Below are positions 14,940 through 22,535 of a DNA stretch of 38,234 bases, one piece after another. Location: contig JAJCYY010000047.1 in NCBI GenBank assembly GCA_029262735.1, forward strand, positions 1 to 38,234, written 5' to 3'. A program made the translations under genes and the position numbers. The stretch is from Chloroflexota bacterium. GTDB taxonomy: Bacteria > Chloroflexota > Dehalococcoidia > Lucifugimonadales > Lucifugimonadaceae. Below the pieces are notes generated by a model, which had not been told where the DNA came from, did not search any database, and saw only the letters and a list, made by a program, of their open reading frames with translations. Position 1 is the stretch's first letter. The number at the start of each line of letters is the position of its first letter.

Positions 14940-15776
14940 CTACCTGTGCGTGTGGTGAGGGTCGTGAAGGAGGATGTCGACCGGAAAGCCGTACAGCTTC
15001 GAGAGGTCTGCGGAGCGGATGTCGTGGACTCCGCCGTGGAACACGATCTCACGGTTGATGCAGGCGCAGGTGGTTGCTTCCCGCATGACGGCGCCAATGT
15101 CGTGAGAGATGAGCATTACGGTCATTCCCATCTCCGAATTCAGCCGCCTGACAAGCGCGTGAAACGCCTCCTGCCCCGCTGCGTCGACACCGGCGACCGG
15201 CTCGTCCATAAGCAGCAACTCAGGCTGCCGGATGAGCGCGCGGGCGATGAGCATGCGCTGCTGCTGCCCTACTGACATATCTGAGACTCGGCGGTCCGCC
15301 AGCTCCGGTATGCCGACCAGCTCCAGCGCCTCTTCGATCTCCCGATTCGGTTGCCGACGAAAGACGCGCAGCGGGTCGAACCCGCGGTAGAGCCCGTACG
15401 AGACGACCTCGCGGGCGGTCGCCGGGAACCGGTTCTGTACGGCCTCGACGCGCTGCGGCACGTAGCCGACTCGTGACCATTCGGAGAACGATCGTGGATC
15501 CTGGCCGAAGATGCGGACCGCGCCGCGCTGCGGCTTGACGAGTCCGAGAGCCAGCCGGAGGAGGGTGGTTTTGCCACTGCCGTTCGGGCCGAGGACGGCC
15601 ATGAACTCGCCCTTCGTGACGGAGAAGGTGATGTCCTGGACGGCCATCTCGCCGTCGTATGCGAACCACACCTCGTCGAACTCGAGGACGGCAGCGGCCG
15701 TTTTCGGTTCGGTCTCGCCTGGCTTGTTATCGATACTCTGTATCATATCTGTCTTCATCGAAAATGCGGTTTGCAT
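14940..15776 (-). CDS. znuC: Metal ABC transporter ATP-binding protein (ZnuC-like)
   Basis: A 278-residue ABC ATPase. Walker A is GPNGSGKTTLLRL, the Q-loop region is YVPQRVE, the signature is MSVGQQQRMLIARAL, Walker B is LLLMDEPVAGVD and the switch histidine is in LISHDIGAV. These match the ZnuC/MntB group that energises ABC-3 permeases. The start is ambiguous: ATGs at 15776, 15758 and 15746 are in frame and none has a strong ribosome site. The gene sits between fur (12 bases upstream of the first ATG) and znuB (17 bases downstream), an apparent three-gene operon driven from the Fur-box promoter. Confidence 0.88.
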   Translation of the reverse strand: MQTAFSMKTDMIQSIDNKPGETEPKTAAAVLEFDEVWFAYDGEMAVQDITFSVTKGEFMAVLGPNGSGKTTLLRLALGLVKPQRGAVRIFGQDPRSFSEWSRVGYVPQRVEAVQNRFPATAREVVSYGLYRGFDPLRVFRRQPNREIEEALELVGIPELADRRVSDMSVGQQQRMLIARALIRQPELLLMDEPVAGVDAAGQEAFHALVRRLNSEMGMTVMLISHDIGAVMREATTCACINREIVFHGGVHDIRSADLSKLYGFPVDILLHDPHHTHR

Positions 15777-15787
15777 GAGCCGCGATA

Positions 15788-16234
15788 TCAGCCTGTTGAG
15801 CAGTCTGAGCAGTCCACGTAGACCTCCATGCGGTGGCCCACGATCTGGCCGTCGACCTCTTTCGATAGAGAGCGCAGCATCCGTTCGACGGTCGAGTCCC
15901 GAAACTCGCCAACTTTGCCGCAGCGGACGCAGACGGTGTGGTGGTGGTGGCCGACTCTGGCAAGGCTGTACTTCGGCGCACCGTCCGGCATGGCGAGTTT
16001 GCACAACGCGCCGGCTTCGACTAGCAGCTTGATGGTGCGGTAGACGGTCGCTCGTCCAACCCTGGGGACCGTTTCGCAGAGATCTTCAGCGGTGAACGCC
16101 TCTATCTGGCTCTCTATAGAGTCGGTGACCTGCCGTCGTGGGGCGGTTAGCCTGAAGCCGCTGTCCTCAAGCGTCGCAATGAGATCGTGACGCAGGGTGC
16201 GCGTTGTTGAAGTAGCTGGATCGGTCGTTGTCAT
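15788..16234 (-). CDS. Fur-family metal-responsive repressor (Fur/Zur)
   Basis: A 148-residue Fur-family protein. The winged helix includes FRLTAPRRQVTDSI and VGRATVYRTIKLLVEAGA (about residues 58-76). Metal sites are visible: the HHHH run at 96-99, the C102-x2-C105 pair and the C142-x2-C145 pair, the last two normally holding structural zinc. The start at 16234 follows AGGAAA and gives a normal-length protein; an upstream extension to 16489 is encoded by an intergenic repeat and was discarded. It heads the znuCB operon, so a zinc role (Zur) is likely, although Fur, Zur, Mur and PerR cannot be separated safely by eye. The Fur-type box over its promoter implies autoregulation. Confidence 0.88.
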   Translation of the reverse strand: MTTTDPATSTTRTLRHDLIATLEDSGFRLTAPRRQVTDSIESQIEAFTAEDLCETVPRVGRATVYRTIKLLVEAGALCKLAMPDGAPKYSLARVGHHHHTVCVRCGKVGEFRDSTVERMLRSLSKEVDGQIVGHRMEVYVDCSDCSTG

Positions 16235-16247
16235 AGACGATTTTTCC

Positions 16248-16262
16248 TGATACCAATTATCA
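16248..16262. promoter_or_regulatory. Fur-type operator (7-1-7 box) upstream of fur-znuCB
   Basis: TGATACCAATTATCA matches the Fur/Zur-type consensus TGATAATnATTATCA at 12 of 14 defined positions. It overlaps the predicted -10 element and the start site, 13 bp upstream of the fur ATG, a classic position for repression. Confidence 0.7.
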
Positions 16263-16285
16263 GTACTGGAACGGGTATGTGTCAA
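16256..16285 (-). promoter_or_regulatory. Sigma-70-type promoter for fur-znuC-znuB
   Basis: On the minus strand TTGACA (16285-16280) is followed after 18 bases by GATAAT (16261-16256). The -35 is perfect and the -10 matches 5 of 6. Transcription would start about 15 bases before the fur ATG. Confidence 0.7.
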
Positions 16286-16355
16286 ATGTTGGCGCAGAAA
16301 TTCCATATGGAATCCATCTCCTGCCAGGGGAGAGGGATAAGGGCTATGCCAACCC

Positions 16356-16428
16356 TTCGTCCCGACACAGCATGAGGGACCTGGATGAGGGGTGGCATGC
16401 GAGGTCGTAGTCTTGTTCGCTGCATGAA
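16356..16428. repeat. Dispersed intergenic repeat, copy 1 of 2
   Basis: About 73 bases sharing long identical blocks (GAGGGACCTGGATGAGGGG, GGCATGCG, AGTCTTGT) with 21684-21757. Both copies lie upstream of a minus-strand gene. Confidence 0.65.
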
Positions 16429-16540
16429 CCGTGCTGCAGCGACGTTCTTCGCTGATGCAGAGAGCGATTCTCGGTGAACTCACACGCACGGTGTGACGGT
16501 ACGCACAGTGCTCGAATGAGCAGGCTCAGTCCGGTGTCCG

Positions 16541-16587
16541 GTAAGATCTCTGCGACCCGCAAGCGGGTACCCCGCGGTCGAGATGAC
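16541..16587. repeat. Long variant of the GTCATCCCGACC palindrome
   Basis: Begins GTAAGATCTC and ends GAGATGAC, the same borders as the 30-bp repeat that bounds the GIY-YIG units, with a GC-rich inverted core (CCCGC-aa-GCGGG) between. Confidence 0.5.
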
Positions 16588-16596
16588 AACGGAACA

Positions 16597-16635
16597 ACCC
16601 ACCCTCTAACTCCTTCCGTATCGGGAAGGGGGAGG
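16597..16635. repeat. Intergenic hairpin repeat, CTCCCTCC family
   Basis: Tail ACCCACCCTCTAA-type sequence followed by a degenerate stem CCTTCC-gtatcg-GGAAGG. Confidence 0.55.
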
Positions 16636-16650
16636 AAGCACCGTCCCGAT

Positions 16651-17190
16651 CTACCGGAGATCGAGGCGGTATTTCTGCTCACCGTGGTCAGATCCAGTTT
16701 CGCCAGTTTCGACAGGACTGAAACCGCATTTTTCCAGCACCCGGTTGGAAGCCGGGTTATCGGCGCCCACTCCGGCATACAGGACGAGTTGCTCGGTCCG
16801 CTGCCGGCACCAATCGACAAATCCCGCCACCAGCTCTGACGCGAATCCCCTGCCCCAGGCGTGTTCAGCCAGGAGATAGCCGACCTGGACGTCTGCACCG
16901 CCCTGCTCAGAGGTCATCTCTGACAAGAGCACAAGCCCGATTATCTCGCCGCTCGCCTTCTCTGCAACGACCAAAACCGTGCTTTCTGCGTCCTGCTCCT
17001 CAATCCAGGTGCGAGCTCGTTCTGCTGAGTATTGACCCTGCCATCCGGGCGGCAGCGAGCGTGTAACAGCGGGAGTCAGGATTGATCGCACAGCGTCGGT
17101 CAGGTCGGGCCTGGGCCACCGATCTGCGGCACCGGCATGCCACTCGATAACCCGCAGGCGTTCGGTTTCAAATGTGCATTTTTCGAGCAT
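16651..17190 (-). CDS. GNAT-family N-acetyltransferase
   Basis: A 179-residue acetyltransferase. The N-terminus FETERLRVIEW is of the RimJ/RimL type. The acetyl-CoA binding region is VQVGYLLAEHAWGRGFASEL, containing the WGRGFA phosphate loop, and the C-terminal motif NPASNRVLEKCGFSPV is characteristic. Full length for the family. The substrate cannot be told: ribosomal-protein-like, small-molecule and antibiotic acceptors are all possible. The gene stands alone between repeat-rich gaps, transcribed in the same direction as fur. Confidence 0.8.
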   Translation of the reverse strand: MLEKCTFETERLRVIEWHAGAADRWPRPDLTDAVRSILTPAVTRSLPPGWQGQYSAERARTWIEEQDAESTVLVVAEKASGEIIGLVLLSEMTSEQGGADVQVGYLLAEHAWGRGFASELVAGFVDWCRQRTEQLVLYAGVGADNPASNRVLEKCGFSPVETGETGSDHGEQKYRLDLR

Positions 17191-17299
17191 GCGGGGATTC
17201 CTATCACAGTCGGTTCAGGAACACCGTTCAGTACTGTCGGCTAAACCGGGGGATTCGCTCAGGATGTAGCTCACCCTGGTTTTTGTCGTTCTGTTCCTG

Positions 17300-17338
17300 T
17301 CCTGAGCGAAGCCGAATGGCCCTTCGACAGGCTCAGGA
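17300..17338. repeat. Imperfect palindrome, CCTGAGCGAAG / CTTCGACAGGCTCAGG type
   Basis: TCCTGAGC and GCTCAGGA close an imperfect stem over a GAAG...CTTC inner arm. Partial copies lie near 17398-17420 and 29506-29526. Such sequences are common dispersed repeats in several bacterial groups. Confidence 0.55.
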
Positions 17339-17433
17339 TGACATTCGGAATCACCTTTGCCACCGGGACACCGGATTGCCGGAGATGCTGAATCAAGCCT
17401 TCGACAAGCTCAGAGTGACAAACCGGCGCTCGC

Positions 17434-18279
17434 TTAGCCCGTCAGTGCCCTGCAGCCGAACGGGCGCGAGCCTTCAGGGTCGGAAAAATCTCCGAAATGG
17501 ACATCGCAGAGCGAGTAGATATCTTCATGGGGATAGTCCTGCGCCCGAATTATCGTCCCGACCAGCGTTATCGCAATTCCCGTTGCTATGGCCATGCCAA
17601 GCAGAATCCCGCTCTGCCGCCGCACCTGAACTCCCATTCTCGGTGGTCCAAAGTCACCCCAACCGGGCGCGATCACCATGCGCTGCCGGGGCGCAACCAG
17701 GTAAGACATGAACATTCCGCCAAGCAGACCTCCAACGTGAGCGGCGTTGTCTATCCCGGCCGTGACGAAGCCAATGCCGATGTTCAGGGCGATGATGAAT
17801 GCCACGCTTGTGAGAGCCTGTCGAGCGACTTCTCCCATGACCTGCCTGTTCAGCAGCAGGTACACGCCAAACGCCCCGATGACGCCGAAAACAGCCCCTG
17901 AAGCCCCGGCTCCGAGCGCCGGGGACATCACGAAGCTGGCGACGTTACCCAGCACACCCGTGATCAGGTAGATGGCGAGGTATGCAGGGCTGCCGAGGAG
18001 CCGTTCTGCTATCGAGCCGAAGATCAGGAGGCCGATTGAGTTGGTGAGCAGATGAAAAAAACCGATGTGCATGAACATCGGTAGAATGAGCCGCCACCAT
18101 TCGCCGTCGGCTATGGCCGGGCCGTACTTGGCTCCCCAGCGATACAGGTTTACATTGTCCTCTGATCCGCCGGTGACTGTCAGAAGCAGATAAACGAGAA
18201 CGTTGATTGCAACGAGCGCGACGGTGACAGGTGCACCAGAAAGGGAACCGCCAAATATGCTTTGCTGGGATGTCCTCAA
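17434..18279 (-). CDS. Rhomboid-family intramembrane serine protease
   Basis: A 281-residue polytopic membrane protein. The oxyanion motif is H76-LLT-N80, the nucleophile is S127 in GAGASGAVFG and the catalytic histidine is H181 in DNAAHVGGLLGG, so the Ser-His dyad is complete. Hydrophobic segments cover most of residues 17-195, consistent with the six-helix rhomboid core, with one further C-terminal helix at about 225-245 and a short extracytoplasmic tail (HFGDFSDPEGSRPFGC). Rhomboids cleave membrane proteins within helices; the substrate is unknown. It is divergent from the receiver pair on the right with a 269-bp gap. Confidence 0.9.
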   Translation of the reverse strand: MRTSQQSIFGGSLSGAPVTVALVAINVLVYLLLTVTGGSEDNVNLYRWGAKYGPAIADGEWWRLILPMFMHIGFFHLLTNSIGLLIFGSIAERLLGSPAYLAIYLITGVLGNVASFVMSPALGAGASGAVFGVIGAFGVYLLLNRQVMGEVARQALTSVAFIIALNIGIGFVTAGIDNAAHVGGLLGGMFMSYLVAPRQRMVIAPGWGDFGPPRMGVQVRRQSGILLGMAIATGIAITLVGTIIRAQDYPHEDIYSLCDVHFGDFSDPEGSRPFGCRALTG

Positions 18280-18548
18280 GCGAAGTTGTCCGGAATTGCT
18301 GGGTTGATTAATTCATGGAGCCATGATGCCGGTGGCAACCGTAATGCCTGGAGCGAAGTCTCCTCGGACATTGCGGTGCATCCTCTACCGGCGAGCGCGT
18401 CCCACTGGCTCAAGATGGCATCAACAATAAAGGCATCACTACAGGGTAATCGTATAATCCTCCGATTCGTAGCGCGAATGTGGACATCTCAGGGCATAGT
18501 TTGTGATTCGGACGTTCAGAACCAGGTAGCGACAGAAAGCGGGCCGGG

Positions 18549-18938
18549 ATGCCGGAAGGGGCTGGTGACACGAAGATTCTCGTTGTCGAAGACGAGGAGT
18601 CGGTTCGTTCAGCAATCGAGGCAGGGCTCGAGGTGATCGGCGGATTTCAGGCCACTCTGGCTTCAGATGCCGAAGATGGCCTGCGCCTTCTTAAAACCGA
18701 GCACCCGGATGTCGTTTTGCTCGATCTGGTAATGCCCGTCGCCGACGGCATGGAGTTCCTGCGCAGAATGAGGGCCGACCCAGACCTTTCGCGGCCCCGC
18801 AGAGTGGTGTTGATGACTGCAATGGAGAACCCGGTGCCGGAGTCGAATCTCGAAGACCTGGGAATTGACCTTGTGCTTGCCAAGCCGTTTCGGTTGAATG
18901 AGCTGGCGCAAGCGCTGGGCGCGGAGTCACCGTTCTGA
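18549..18938 (+). CDS. Receiver-only response regulator (CheY-like), first of two
   Basis: A 129-residue single REC domain: KILVVEDEESVRSAIEAGLE, phosphoacceptor D59 in VVLLDLVMP, Thr90 in VVLMTAM and Lys112 in LAKPF. All signalling residues are present and there is no output domain. The next gene, 58 bases downstream on the same strand, is a second REC protein, so the two are probably cotranscribed. No kinase gene lies in the window. Single-receiver pairs often act as phosphorelay intermediates or control motility or kinases by contact. Confidence 0.82.
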   Translation: MPEGAGDTKILVVEDEESVRSAIEAGLEVIGGFQATLASDAEDGLRLLKTEHPDVVLLDLVMPVADGMEFLRRMRADPDLSRPRRVVLMTAMENPVPESNLEDLGIDLVLAKPFRLNELAQALGAESPF

Positions 18939-18996
18939 TGTACCGAAAACACCCGGGATTGGCAATTGGAACCGAAACGTCCGGAAAGACTTGCGC

Positions 18997-19362
18997 ATGA
19001 CTTCAGTGCTGATTGTTGAAGACGACGCGAACACCCTGCTGGCGGTTACAGCCATGTTGGAGGTAATCGGTCGAGAAGAGGTAAAGAGTGCTCGTAACGG
19101 CGTCGAGGCGCTGGAGATGTTACGTGAAGAGCAGCCTGAGCTTATGTTCCTGGACCTGATGATGCCAAAGATGGACGGGTTCGAGTTGCTTCGCGAACTA
19201 CGGCGCGGTGCTGCGCCAAGACCGGCTCACATAGTCGTTATGAGCGCGCACGCGAACGCGGCCGACCGCGAAGGTGTTAAGCAGCTTGGCGCAAATCAGT
19301 TTCTGCCGAAACCGTTCACGCTTGACCAGCTTGAAGCGGTGCTGGAAACTGCCGGACTCTGA
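18997..19362 (+). CDS. Receiver-only response regulator (CheY-like), second of two
   Basis: A 121-residue single REC domain: SVLIVEDDANTLLAVTAMLE, phosphoacceptor D53 in LMFLDLMMPKMDG, Ser83 in IVVMSAHA and Lys105 in FLPKPF. The ATG at 18997 has GGAAAG upstream; an earlier in-frame start at 18898 would add residues that overlap the preceding gene and do not resemble a receiver. It is similar to its neighbour (LEVIG in the same helix), suggesting an old tandem duplication. Confidence 0.82.
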   Translation: MTSVLIVEDDANTLLAVTAMLEVIGREEVKSARNGVEALEMLREEQPELMFLDLMMPKMDGFELLRELRRGAAPRPAHIVVMSAHANAADREGVKQLGANQFLPKPFTLDQLEAVLETAGL

Positions 19363-19676
19363 CCCAGGCCCATCGCGTTTCAGACCTAACCCGCGCACTC
19401 CTGCGCGCCTCTAGTTCTGGTGCCTGAACTCCCTTACGCGACGCGTTCACAGGTCGGAATCCTGCCGAAGTTTAGTAGATTTTCGTATTTTTGAAACACG
19501 CGTTCTGATTACTTACTTTGTGGGGAAACATGATCCATTTGGCTCCTTTGTTATATGTGACGTATGCCAGAATTGCATAATCATGAATTCTGAAATAGTA
19601 TTGTGGCGCTTTGCCAATAACGGCAGCCGTTAATTCATTGGATCAATAGCGATAGTCAGGATAAGGAACAAAATTT
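19363..19676. other. A/T-rich leader region, no gene seen
   Basis: This 314-base gap turns markedly A/T-rich from about 19475 onward, unlike its surroundings. A weak promoter candidate, TTGCAT-17 bases-TAGTAT, lies at about 19572-19600 upstream of the next gene. A long leader with room for regulation is possible, but I see no riboswitch or tRNA. Confidence 0.35.
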
Positions 19677-20174
19677 ATGAAGATTGTGGAAGCCAGTCTG
19701 TCCGACATGAAGAGCACTCCGCGTGGCAGGCGCCAGAGGTCACCGGAGACTCAGGCATTGATCGATACGATCACAGGGCTGAAGCCCGGACAGGTTAAGG
19801 CACTTGTTCCTGAAGGCAGTGAGACGGTCAAAAAGCTGCGTCCCCGCATCAGTTACGCTGCGCGGGTGGCCGGCCGAAAGGTCCGTATTGCTGCGAACGA
19901 CGAGAAAGTGATGTTCACGTTGCGATCGGGATCGAGATCTGGCTCGACGAGCAGGGCTGGAGCAGCTTCACGGAAGGCCAAGGTTCAGGCGAAGGCGCTT
20001 GAGCTGGGCAAGCGGCGCAAGAGCGGAATCGCTGCCCAGGATGTGATCGACGCACTGAACAAGGAAGGGGCGAGCCTGGGCGTTTCACGGCCGGGCACAA
20101 TGGTCGGAGCGGTGCTTCGATCAATGCCGGAGTTCGAGCGAACCGGTTCAAACCAGTTCAAATTCAAGGGCTAG
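19677..20174 (+). CDS. Basic protein with probable C-terminal winged helix, uncharacterised
   Basis: A 165-residue strongly basic protein that I do not recognise. Residues 14-90 (PRGRRQRSPETQALIDTITG) resemble a small nucleic-acid-binding or nucleoid-associated domain. A Ser/Gly/Arg/Ala linker (LRSGSRSGSTSRAGAASRKA) follows. Residues 115-165 (SGIAAQDVIDALNKEGASLG, VSRPGTMVGAVLRSMPEFER) look like a winged helix of the kind found in restriction-associated and nucleoid proteins. It is monocistronic: a long A/T-rich leader precedes it and a strong hairpin lies just after it. A DNA-binding role is likely, but the specific function is unknown. Confidence 0.65.
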   Translation: MKIVEASLSDMKSTPRGRRQRSPETQALIDTITGLKPGQVKALVPEGSETVKKLRPRISYAARVAGRKVRIAANDEKVMFTLRSGSRSGSTSRAGAASRKAKVQAKALELGKRRKSGIAAQDVIDALNKEGASLGVSRPGTMVGAVLRSMPEFERTGSNQFKFKG

Positions 20175-20195
20175 TAACAGCAGCTTGCCGTAATG

Positions 20196-20236
20196 ACGTG
20201 AAGAAGGCTGAGCCAGGTGCTCGGCCTTCTTCACGT
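20196..20236. terminator. Long hairpin between convergent genes, probable bidirectional terminator
   Basis: An 18-bp stem with one G-U pair (ACGTGAAGAAGGCTGAGC against GCTCGGCCTTCTTCACGT) and a 5-base loop, located between the stops of the convergent genes at 20174 and 20271. There is no long T-tract, but the length and position favour a transcription barrier. Confidence 0.65.
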
Positions 20237-20270
20237 AGTATCTCAAATTAGCGTCGGCATGCGCACTGCG

Positions 20271-21587
20271 TTAATCGTCTCGTCCCTGCGACGGGAATCG
20301 GTCTGTAATTGCGCTGCCTATTATGCCGCTTGCAACGAGCGCGAGAGCCAGCAGTATTGGTATAACGCCTGTGTACGCGAGCATGATGGCCGACGTTGTT
20401 AGACCGAGCACCGGCACGACGCTGACCCCACGCACCGACCAGCGACTGGCGACCCTGGTCTGGACGCCGTCGCCAGGGCCCATTCTTATCAATGAGGCGT
20501 TCACCAGGATGAAGGCGATCAGCACCGCGGCGTTGCTCATCTGAGCAACCTGACCGATGTCTCCGGCCAGCGAAAAGAGGGCGGCTACTACCGCCACAAC
20601 TACGATGGCGATTAGCGGTGTCTGCCTCGTCTCCGACACTCGGGCGAGTATCGCCGGCAGCGCTCCGGCCCGCGCCATCCCGAACGCTTGCCTGGATGCC
20701 GCCATCAGACCGAACAGCACCGTGTTGGCGGTGGCGAAAAGAGCGATCACCGACAGCACGTTTGAAAGCTCCGCCCCAGTCGCAGTCTCAACTACCAGGC
20801 CAAGAGGAGCGTTTGAGTCTGCGAGATCGCGCCAGTCGACGGCGCTTACCGAGGTGACAGCCACCAGCATGTACACAACTGTGATGATGACCACAGACAA
20901 AACGATTGACCGCGGAAGGCTGCGGTGAGGTTCTTTGGCCTCCTCCGCGAGGTTAGCCATCTGCTCGAATCCTAAAAAGGCGAAGAACAGCAGCGCTGAC
21001 CCGCGCATGATGTCGGGAAAGCCGCCAGCGAACTCCAGATAGTCGACATCGCCCACGAACCGAGCGGAAACGGCGATCGCGAGGATGAGTCCGAACGCCT
21101 CGATCATGGCGAACGTAATGCCGAGCCTGACCGATTCACGCACGCCGAGCCAGAGCACGAACGCCGAGACGGCGATGAGGCCGATGGTGACGGGGACGCG
21201 CGGCACTCCCGCGAGGTCTGAGAGGTAGCCGGAGAAGCCGATTCCGACTGCTGAGACCTGGATCATGGCTGCGAACAGCATCGTCCAGCCAGAGACGAAG
21301 CCGACCCGCGGGCCGAACGCACGCCGTGTGTACTCGAATGTCGCCCCGGCCCTGGGGATGCGCGCTGCAAGCTCGGCGTAGGTGAGTCCGGTGAAAGCGG
21401 CTGCGGCGGCACTGATGAGGAACGGTAGCCAGACACCGTTGCCCGCGATACCGGCCGCCTCGCCAATCAGGACGTATATGCCTGCGCCCAAGATTATCCC
21501 GACGCCGGTGGCGGTCATCTCGAAGACGCCGAGCCGCCGTTTCAGACCATCTCCGGCGGCCGATCCATCTGGCAATTGTCGCTCCAC
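20271..21587 (-). CDS. APC-superfamily amino-acid permease
   Basis: A 438-residue transporter with about twelve hydrophobic segments. The first helix has the APC signature VGIILGAGIYVLIGEAAGIA, followed by GLTYAELAARIPRAGATFEY, and helix 6 includes LLFFAFLGFEQMANLAEEAK. These identify the APA/CAT-like amino acid-polyamine-organocation group (proton-coupled uptake or exchange). The substrate is unknown. The start is uncertain: a GTG at 21587 gives a normal N-terminus, while the in-frame extension to 21815 runs through a dispersed intergenic repeat. It converges with the basic-protein gene across the hairpin at 20196. Confidence 0.85.
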   Translation of the reverse strand: MERQLPDGSAAGDGLKRRLGVFEMTATGVGIILGAGIYVLIGEAAGIAGNGVWLPFLISAAAAAFTGLTYAELAARIPRAGATFEYTRRAFGPRVGFVSGWTMLFAAMIQVSAVGIGFSGYLSDLAGVPRVPVTIGLIAVSAFVLWLGVRESVRLGITFAMIEAFGLILAIAVSARFVGDVDYLEFAGGFPDIMRGSALLFFAFLGFEQMANLAEEAKEPHRSLPRSIVLSVVIITVVYMLVAVTSVSAVDWRDLADSNAPLGLVVETATGAELSNVLSVIALFATANTVLFGLMAASRQAFGMARAGALPAILARVSETRQTPLIAIVVVAVVAALFSLAGDIGQVAQMSNAAVLIAFILVNASLIRMGPGDGVQTRVASRWSVRGVSVVPVLGLTTSAIMLAYTGVIPILLALALVASGIIGSAITDRFPSQGRDD

Positions 21588-21683
21588 GTTGTTGATTGCA
21601 GGAATGCGCTGCGTGTACTCCCGCGTAAGGATGCGGCATGGGCTGGCGAAGTGAAAGGTTGAGGTGATGAGAGAAGAATTGCG

Positions 21684-21757
21684 TTCGTCCCGAACCGAAG
21701 TGAGGGACCTGGATGAGGGGAGGCATGCGCGGTCACGAGTCTTGTCCGCCGCGTGAA
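21684..21757. repeat. Dispersed intergenic repeat, copy 2 of 2
   Basis: Shares long identical blocks with 16356-16428 and lies in the same orientation upstream of the permease gene. Confidence 0.65.
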
Positions 21758-21902
21758 TTAGGAGGTGTTGATGGCTCCCACTCATGCGAAGATCGGTTCT
21801 AGTGCGTTGCCTCACCCGCCCCGGATCCCTCCCTCCGTTTCGGGACGAAGGGGATGGCGTCCACTCTCTCTGGTAAGAGCGGGCCCACGGTAAGTGGCGT
21901 CC

Positions 21903-22475
21903 CTACAAATGACGGTTCCACTCGCTTTTGAGCAGCGAGTAGTTGACGAGGTCCAGCAGCTCGCCTGTGGCGCTGGCCGACACCTGTCGTTCCATGCCCA
22001 TATTCGTGAAGCCGAGGCGTTCTGGAATCGCCCTGCTGCGCGTGTTGTCGGGCGCTGCGCGAATGATCACCTGGTTCATGTCGTAAATTTCGAAGGCGAG
22101 CTTGATCAGTGCCGCCACGCTACGCGTCATGATGCCCCGGCCCTGAAGGTGTTCTGAGAGCCAGTAGCCGATCGAGACTGCGCGGTAGGCCGATTCGAAG
22201 CCGCGAATGCCCAGTAGGCCCGCCAGTTCTCCGTTGTGAAAGATCGAGAACCCGTGCTCGCCGGATTCGTTCCACCGCCGCTGGCCCGCTTCCTGGAACT
22301 CTTTTACATCTCCCAAAGCGTATCCCGGTCTTGCCCAGAACATGTAGGGCCCGAGATGAGCGAGGTTTCGGTGGACGAGTGAGTGCAGCGCTTCGGGCGC
22401 GGTATTGAACACTGGCCGCAGCATGATCTCGTCGTCTACCGTGATCTCGTCAGGAAGCAGTGGCTCGATGCTCAT
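21903..22475 (-). CDS. RimJ/RimL-type GNAT acetyltransferase
   Basis: A 190-residue GNAT protein resembling ribosomal-protein-serine acetyltransferases. It has MLRPVFNTAPEALHSLVHRN near the N-terminus, GYWLSEHLQGRGIMTRSVAA as the acetyl-CoA loop (Q-G-R-G-I) and NTRSRAIPERLGF as the C-terminal motif; the usual SxxVxER is changed to SRAIPER. The family acetylates N-terminal or small-molecule amines. It is the last gene of the minus-strand menaquinone block, 60 bases after mqnD, so it may be cotranscribed without a functional link. Confidence 0.8.
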   Translation of the reverse strand: MSIEPLLPDEITVDDEIMLRPVFNTAPEALHSLVHRNLAHLGPYMFWARPGYALGDVKEFQEAGQRRWNESGEHGFSIFHNGELAGLLGIRGFESAYRAVSIGYWLSEHLQGRGIMTRSVAALIKLAFEIYDMNQVIIRAAPDNTRSRAIPERLGFTNMGMERQVSASATGELLDLVNYSLLKSEWNRHL

Positions 22476-22535
22476 TCATTCACTTCCCGCGCCCCAGTGT
22501 GCCGCGCACAATCTGCGACAACGATGCCTCGCCGA

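Noticed and set aside
14924..15097. N-terminal extension of ZnuB
   Set aside because: It overlaps the end of znuC out of frame and is Ser/Thr/Arg-rich; the membrane protein begins naturally at 14923.
16235..16489. N-terminal extension of the Fur-family protein
   Set aside because: It would cross the Fur box, promoter and a dispersed repeat; the ATG at 16234 gives the normal family length.
19380..19470. Possible tRNA-like segment after the second receiver gene (AGGTCGGAATCCTGCC)
   Set aside because: No cloverleaf, no consistent acceptor stem and no normal T loop could be drawn.
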